Of a DNA stretch of 64,000 nucleotides, positions 59,601 through 64,000 are shown piece by piece. The stretch is from assembly GCF_029784155.1 (NCBI RefSeq), contig NC_073693.1, positions 146,508,843 through 146,572,842 on the forward strand, written 5' to 3'. The notes under the pieces were generated by a model. The model was not told where the DNA came from and ran no database searches. It saw nothing but the letters and a program-made list of their open reading frames with translations. A program made the translations under genes and the position numbers. The number at the start of each line of letters is the position of its first letter. Positions within the stretch are counted from its first letter, which is position 1. The stretch is from Uranotaenia lowii (lineage: Eukaryota; Arthropoda; Insecta; Diptera; Culicidae).

Positions 59601-60170
59601 AGAATTTCAAATTTTGAGTTTAGAGAAGAACATTTTTCTTGACTTTTTTCACCTTATGGGAGGGGTAAGCCCTCAAAAGCCCCCCACCCCGTTTTCACAG
59701 CCATGTCCCAAATAGTGTATTCGAAAAAAAAATGCAACAGTTTGTTTTGTGAATAATTTTTGAAGACATTGATGGAAATTGATAAATTTTTCAGTGAAGT
59801 TACCTAAATACGTGTAAAAAAATTGGTGGCAATCTGTTGACTGGTTTTTGTGATATCGCCCAACATTAAAATTTTTTGTGCAGGATCGAGAAAAACCATG
59901 GAATTCCCAGTGGGAGACCTGAAAACAGTTAAATCAAATATTTGACAAATTTTCATATAGACAATCGTTTAAGAAAACCAAGAGGAACCAAATAGTGAAC
60001 TAAAGTTTGAATAAAAGCAGAGGTGATAGATTCCATGAAGTTAAGGAATGTAAGAGGTTTTTTTTAAGCTTAATCCGAAAATATCAATAAAGGACGTGAT
60101 AAAAAAAATCAATTTTTCTGACTGGTTCGTCAAGTTGACTTATAAACAGGCCTGACATCATTTCTACAAG
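56610..60170. other. AT-rich region without recognised features
   Basis: No frame above about 75 codons, no repeat matching elsewhere in the window, no RNA gene seen. Confidence 0.45.
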
Positions 60171-60179
60171 GTAGAAATA

Positions 60180-60680
60180 TAGCTGCCCACATGTAAAATA
60201 AACAAAATACGGTGGTCAAATCGTGCGCAAAATATTTGGACTGCTAGAGGCAAGATAAATTTGAAAAGTTTCGTAATGAACAGCAAAACGAACTCTTAAG
60301 CGAGCACCTGGCAGGTTGAGGCCAGAAACTTTTCGTTGACAAGTCTCGCGTGTATTTTCCGGAGTTAAAAAGGGAGAAATAGTTGAAAAATTTGAATTCT
60401 AGTTCTTGAGGAGTCTAACGATCTGTGGAAATTTAAAATCACTCAGAGTTTCATAACGATTGATAAGTTGGATGTGAAATAGTGCCATTACGCAAAAACT
60501 GTGATGGAGTTATAAAAAATCAAACATGTTGTTTTTGTGCCGAAGAAGAACAATCAGCTAAATTTGTTATAGCTTCAACCGAATCAGTTGAGTTATTTTG
60601 AAGGTCAAGCTTCAGAAATTAGAAAACTTAATCGAAAAAAGGTTTGGATTGAAAAAAAGGGTGGTTCATAATATGTGTTA
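60180..60680 (+). pseudogene. Decayed Tc1/mariner-type transposase relic
   Basis: Frame from 60486 reads HYAKTVMEL, a stop, then KIKHVVFVPKKNNQLNLL, which parallels CHYSKTVMEW...GVSVIPKDLNPPN in the DD37E transposase at 44083. Upstream, 60250-60360 may correspond to the preceding domain but with several stops. No ends found. Weak but specific similarity. Confidence 0.38.
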
Positions 60681-61199
60681 TAGATGACTCACGTGTGGCC
60701 CAAAAATTAAATTAAAAAAAACTTCTTCATTGGAAGCAATCTCAAAAACCACTCGAAAGAACATCACAAAAAATTGCACATCTAAACATTACATTACTAG
60801 GCAGCTTCGAGGAAAATTACATAAATTTCAATTAATACATTTAAAAATTGTTCTCAAACAAAATGTTGCATTTTTTTCGAATACATTCCTTATATTGATT
60901 TTACATCACGTTATAGACTTTCATTATGAAATTTGATTTTTTTTTCTAGTATTGGCTCCTGATTATGAATTTTTATCTGAGTAGGTTTTGTTATTATTAT
61001 CATCGACATTTGTGCTCATTACGACTTTTGATTAAGCTAATCAAAAAGGTATCTGGTTTTGAGAAGTCATTCAGAATTCGGAGATGTTCATCTGGGTTCA
61101 TTTTTTTTATTTCTTGGAATGAGTTCTTTGTGTTATGGATTCTGTTCTGGATTCATTGTGTAATGTTTTTTTTTAAGTGAGTATACGAATTGTTTCTTA

Positions 61200-62860
61200 A
61201 GCTGGTACGAAATCGGTATTTATTCCAGAAATAACGAAAGTCAATCAGATATACCTTTCGTTTGAAACCGATACTGCCAAACTATCTTCTGTCAGACCAG
61301 CCAAATACGTACCTACACATATATCTATCCATCTGCGGTTTAGCGAAATTCAATCCAACAACCGTCTGCGGCTAGTTTGTGGTTGTTGTTGTTGTTGATG
61401 TTTGAAAGGTTACTCCAAGTGGTTATTAAAATTCTCGCCCTAATAGCCCTGAATAATAATAAAATGATCGCCGTCTGCGGTATTATGCATGATGGAAAAC
61501 CCTGCTGCTGGACCGGTTTTCAGGTTTCCTTTCCACTTTTCCCTTAACCATTTTCCGTTGCGTTGGAAAAACTACCTCAGACGGTCACCGAAATCGCTCG
61601 ACGGAAAATTGTTTCCATTTTCCTTGGCAGTGTGAGGAGCAACGATGGGAACGTTCCAAGCTATAGGGGGAGAAGAAACGGGTCAGTTGCCAAAACGGCA
61701 ATGAAAAGCGGCGGATTGAAGAGAGAGATGCCTGGCTGCTGGCCTGCCGGATTCGTTTTGGTTCACAGGAACGGCGCGGCGCGTCCATACGGGCGAAACT
61801 TGGGTTGGTGTTTATTTATTCAAGAATCTCAAAAGATGTTGGAGAGTTGATTGGCGGCTTGGTAAAGTTGCAAACGGCTTTTGGCTCATGCCGCCACATC
61901 ATCGCGAAGATCGTGTCGTTCGAACCGTTTCTGTTTTGCAGGTCATGTCATGGGGCTGTGTATAGTAGGTATAAAACACTCCGTTTCACTATTTTTGGGA
62001 TATCACCCGCGAATCCGACCTTCTTTTAGGAAAATGCTGCTTGTTACATTTCGGCTAATTGCTTAAGCAGAACCATAGGATCTCTTATCAATTATGGGTG
62101 GTAAGGTTACGATTTGAACAAAAATTACTATTAGAGGAGAGATGTGATAGCCTTTGATGGACCATTTGTGTTTTATTTGTGTTGTTGGTTTTCAAAAGGG
62201 CGTTGCATGTTTAAAAATTTATTGATAACTTGAAATATAATTTGCTCATAGGTAAACTGCTAGCACAACATAGCAAGTAATACCGAAATGAATACCAAGA
62301 TTCATTACTCATTTCTAGAATAAGTCTGGTACCGTAATGTTCTGGAACTTTTCAGGCACAGATAACTCTCACGACTCTGCATACAAAGATACTGCTTCAA
62401 CACGGCGTAGACTAACCGTAGGGCTGTCGAGTAGTATGCGCCCAGACCGGGATTTGAAGCTACAAAGATAAGTTTCCACATCTGCGTAATGGATGCCGGC
62501 CGCGGAGAAACAGTATTCGTAAGTAGGATAACTTTACCATCTGGACCTGGATATGCGTTTGCCAACGATCGAAGCTGCGTGGATAAGACATGAACTTCTT
62601 GACAGGGGAGGCTGTTGGGGGAGGATTATTCCAATGTGGCAGGGAACTTGCGGAGTACAGTGGCTTTCGAAACCGGGCGAATCATTCCAGTCGAAGTAGT
62701 ATGACGTCTTCTCCGAGAATCATCCTATTCGTTAGGGCAAGGCACAGCATGTATTGTGACAAGTGCGAGTTCAGGATAAACTGACCTCGTTCTACACACA
62801 ACAGGCAAACGGTGTCGAACTTCGAATCTTGCTGATGAGAAGTCAACCTCGGGTCCGTAG
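61200..62860. other. GC-richer single-copy region
   Basis: A (GTT)n run at about 61383-61398. Several frames of 60-95 codons on both strands, none with a domain. Likely host intronic or intergenic DNA. Confidence 0.35.
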
Positions 62861-62879
62861 AGGAGAGCCTGTTCTAGTG

Positions 62880-64000
62880 CCTAAGATTAGAGGTTTTAGT
62901 GTTCAACTCTTTATGATGAAATGTCAGATCTCGAGCCGCAAATGAGTCCCAGTAAGCGCGTTCTTTCAGAAATCAACAGAGCATGCAAAAAATTAAGAGT
63001 TGAGTCTTCGAACTTAGAATAGAACGGTTAATTTCAGCGACACTCGGAGAATTCATTCGGTTTGTCCTGCCGAGATACCTAGAGCCAACGAATAGGAATG
63101 CGTACATGCGAAATCAGGTTGAATCGTACACTCGTACGGTGTGCTCGCATTTTATCCCCGTGTTTTTTTATATCTGTGCTTTCAATCGTAGCAGTCGACT
63201 TCCCATGCAGGCAAACACGCGTCTCGAAGGGAAACATACGATTCGAATTGTGTTCGTGTGTTTCTCTGGAGGGCGTGCCTTAAGCGGGCCACAGACTACA
63301 CAACATTTGTACAAATGCGATGAAATTCGATGAAATTTTGTCGCTTTAAACACGATTTGCATAGTGTATGGCACTGCTTGAATGAGCGCCCAAACGGTTG
63401 GAGTAAAATCGGTCAGGATCGAAATATTTTGTACAAAACATCCTCCCAGCCGGGGTGGAGATGGTTTTTTTTTTGTTGCTGTTGCTGTTTTCGCTAGCAA
63501 TCGTTTGTGTTCGCGTGAAAAATGTTTGTATAGTGTGTGGGCGAGCATAGATCAAACAATCGTCGTGGAATCATCGAATTTGTACAGGTTATTTGTGTAG
63601 TCTATGGCCCGCTTTAGATTATTTCGTGGCACTCACTCAAGGCACGCGTATGGTGTGTTCCTCTCTGCCGATTAGATGATGCAAAATGGCTAGAGAGATC
63701 GTTACAATCCCTTTGTCGATTTAAGTTACCTCTCTGCCGATCCATGTTTACTGGGGTAGAGTTCTGATCTCGAGCCGTTAAAGGAGAGATCAGGCCGTGC
63801 ATCGAGTTGAATAATTGAAGAGTATGTGTACGTTAACCTCGAGTCAATGCGAGGAGCGGTGGGAACGGTCAAGTCATGAGTTTTCAGAGGATAGATCAGG
63901 CCTTGAGATGAGAGGTTTGGGTGAGAACCTTTAGTAATTACGAGGAGATGTCGATTCTCGAGGCGTTAGAAGAGAGTTCAGGCTTTCAGTCGTAATGAGG
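62880..64000. repeat. Diverged repeats around ATCTCGAGCCG
   Basis: Outside the MITE at 63283, phrases recur: AGATCTCGAGCCGCAAATGA (62926), TGATCTCGAGCCGTTAAAGG plus AGAGATCAGGCCGTGC (63766), GATAGATCAGGCCTTGAG (63890), CGATTCTCGAGGCGTTAGAA plus AGAGTTCAGGCTTTCAG (63952). CCTCTCTGCCGAT occurs twice (63660, 63730). Resembles the leader of an unidentified repeat that continues past the window. Confidence 0.4.
63283..63613. mobile_element. PIF/Harbinger-like MITE, TTA duplication
   Basis: Left AGCGGGCCACAGACTACACA, right inverted AGCGGGCCATAGACTACACA; TTA at 63280-63282 and 63614-63616. 331 bp. TGTACAAAT-type motifs recur inside both ends. Confidence 0.85.

Noticed and set aside
61563..61850. 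95-codon plus-strand ORF
   Set aside because: GC-rich single-copy DNA keeps frames open by chance; no domain, signal peptide or splice context.

Overview
The window is eukaryotic and reads like accessory, transposon-filled DNA of an insect. The best guess is a dipteran, probably a mosquito. The reasons are a Jockey-clade non-LTR element, an RTE-clade element resembling mosquito JAM1-type RTEs, IS630-Tc1-mariner elements with a DD37E triad (a group known from mosquitoes), Helitrons with TC...CTAG ends, and many MITEs. No database search was possible, so the species is an inference. No bacterial-style operon, CRISPR array, rRNA or convincing tRNA gene is present.

Layout. 1-3237: a non-coding LTR retrotransposon (window opens inside its 5' LTR) whose two LTRs match over all 231 shared bases; its leader holds an array of at least twelve small hairpins (423-1044). 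3741-10485: C-rich inverted sequences flank a 5.6-kb Jockey element (3953-9532, 12-bp target duplication) whose gag is split by a TA-flanked MITE. 10.6-11.8 kb: relic of another non-LTR reverse transcriptase. 12778-13573: first of three MITEs with 7-bp duplications. 14779-18573: a Helitron end, a dead DD37E transposon inside it, and a foldback element inside that. 18.6-23.4 kb: more GC-rich, apparently single-copy DNA with a TATA-less promoter candidate (GAGA tract, Inr, DPE) and, about 2 kb downstream, a possible first coding exon with a signal peptide: the best host-gene candidate. 23.4-28 kb: decayed DD37E copy and dispersed repeats. 29470-32679 and 35.3-40.9 kb: two C-rich Helitrons, each invaded by a second Helitron family; the latter locus holds two copies of that family head to tail. 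40.9-45.2 kb: a nest of MITEs, including one at TTAA with a 26-G run, next to an almost intact DD37E transposon. 45.5-50.9 kb: further MITEs around another GC-rich single-copy island. 50.9-53.5 kb: RTE element on the minus strand, cut at its 3' side and fused to a truncated MITE. 54.8-64 kb: AT-rich DNA with three MITEs showing 3-bp TWA duplications, a decayed Tc1/mariner relic, and a final single-copy region.

The genes do not form a pathway. The useful reading is a record of insertions: nesting gives relative ages, and target-site duplications define ends to the base. The most unusual signals are the covarying hairpin array in the LTR element, the two-family Helitron nesting, the 7-bp-duplication MITE family, and the DD37E element whose transposase differs from full length by one in-frame stop codon.
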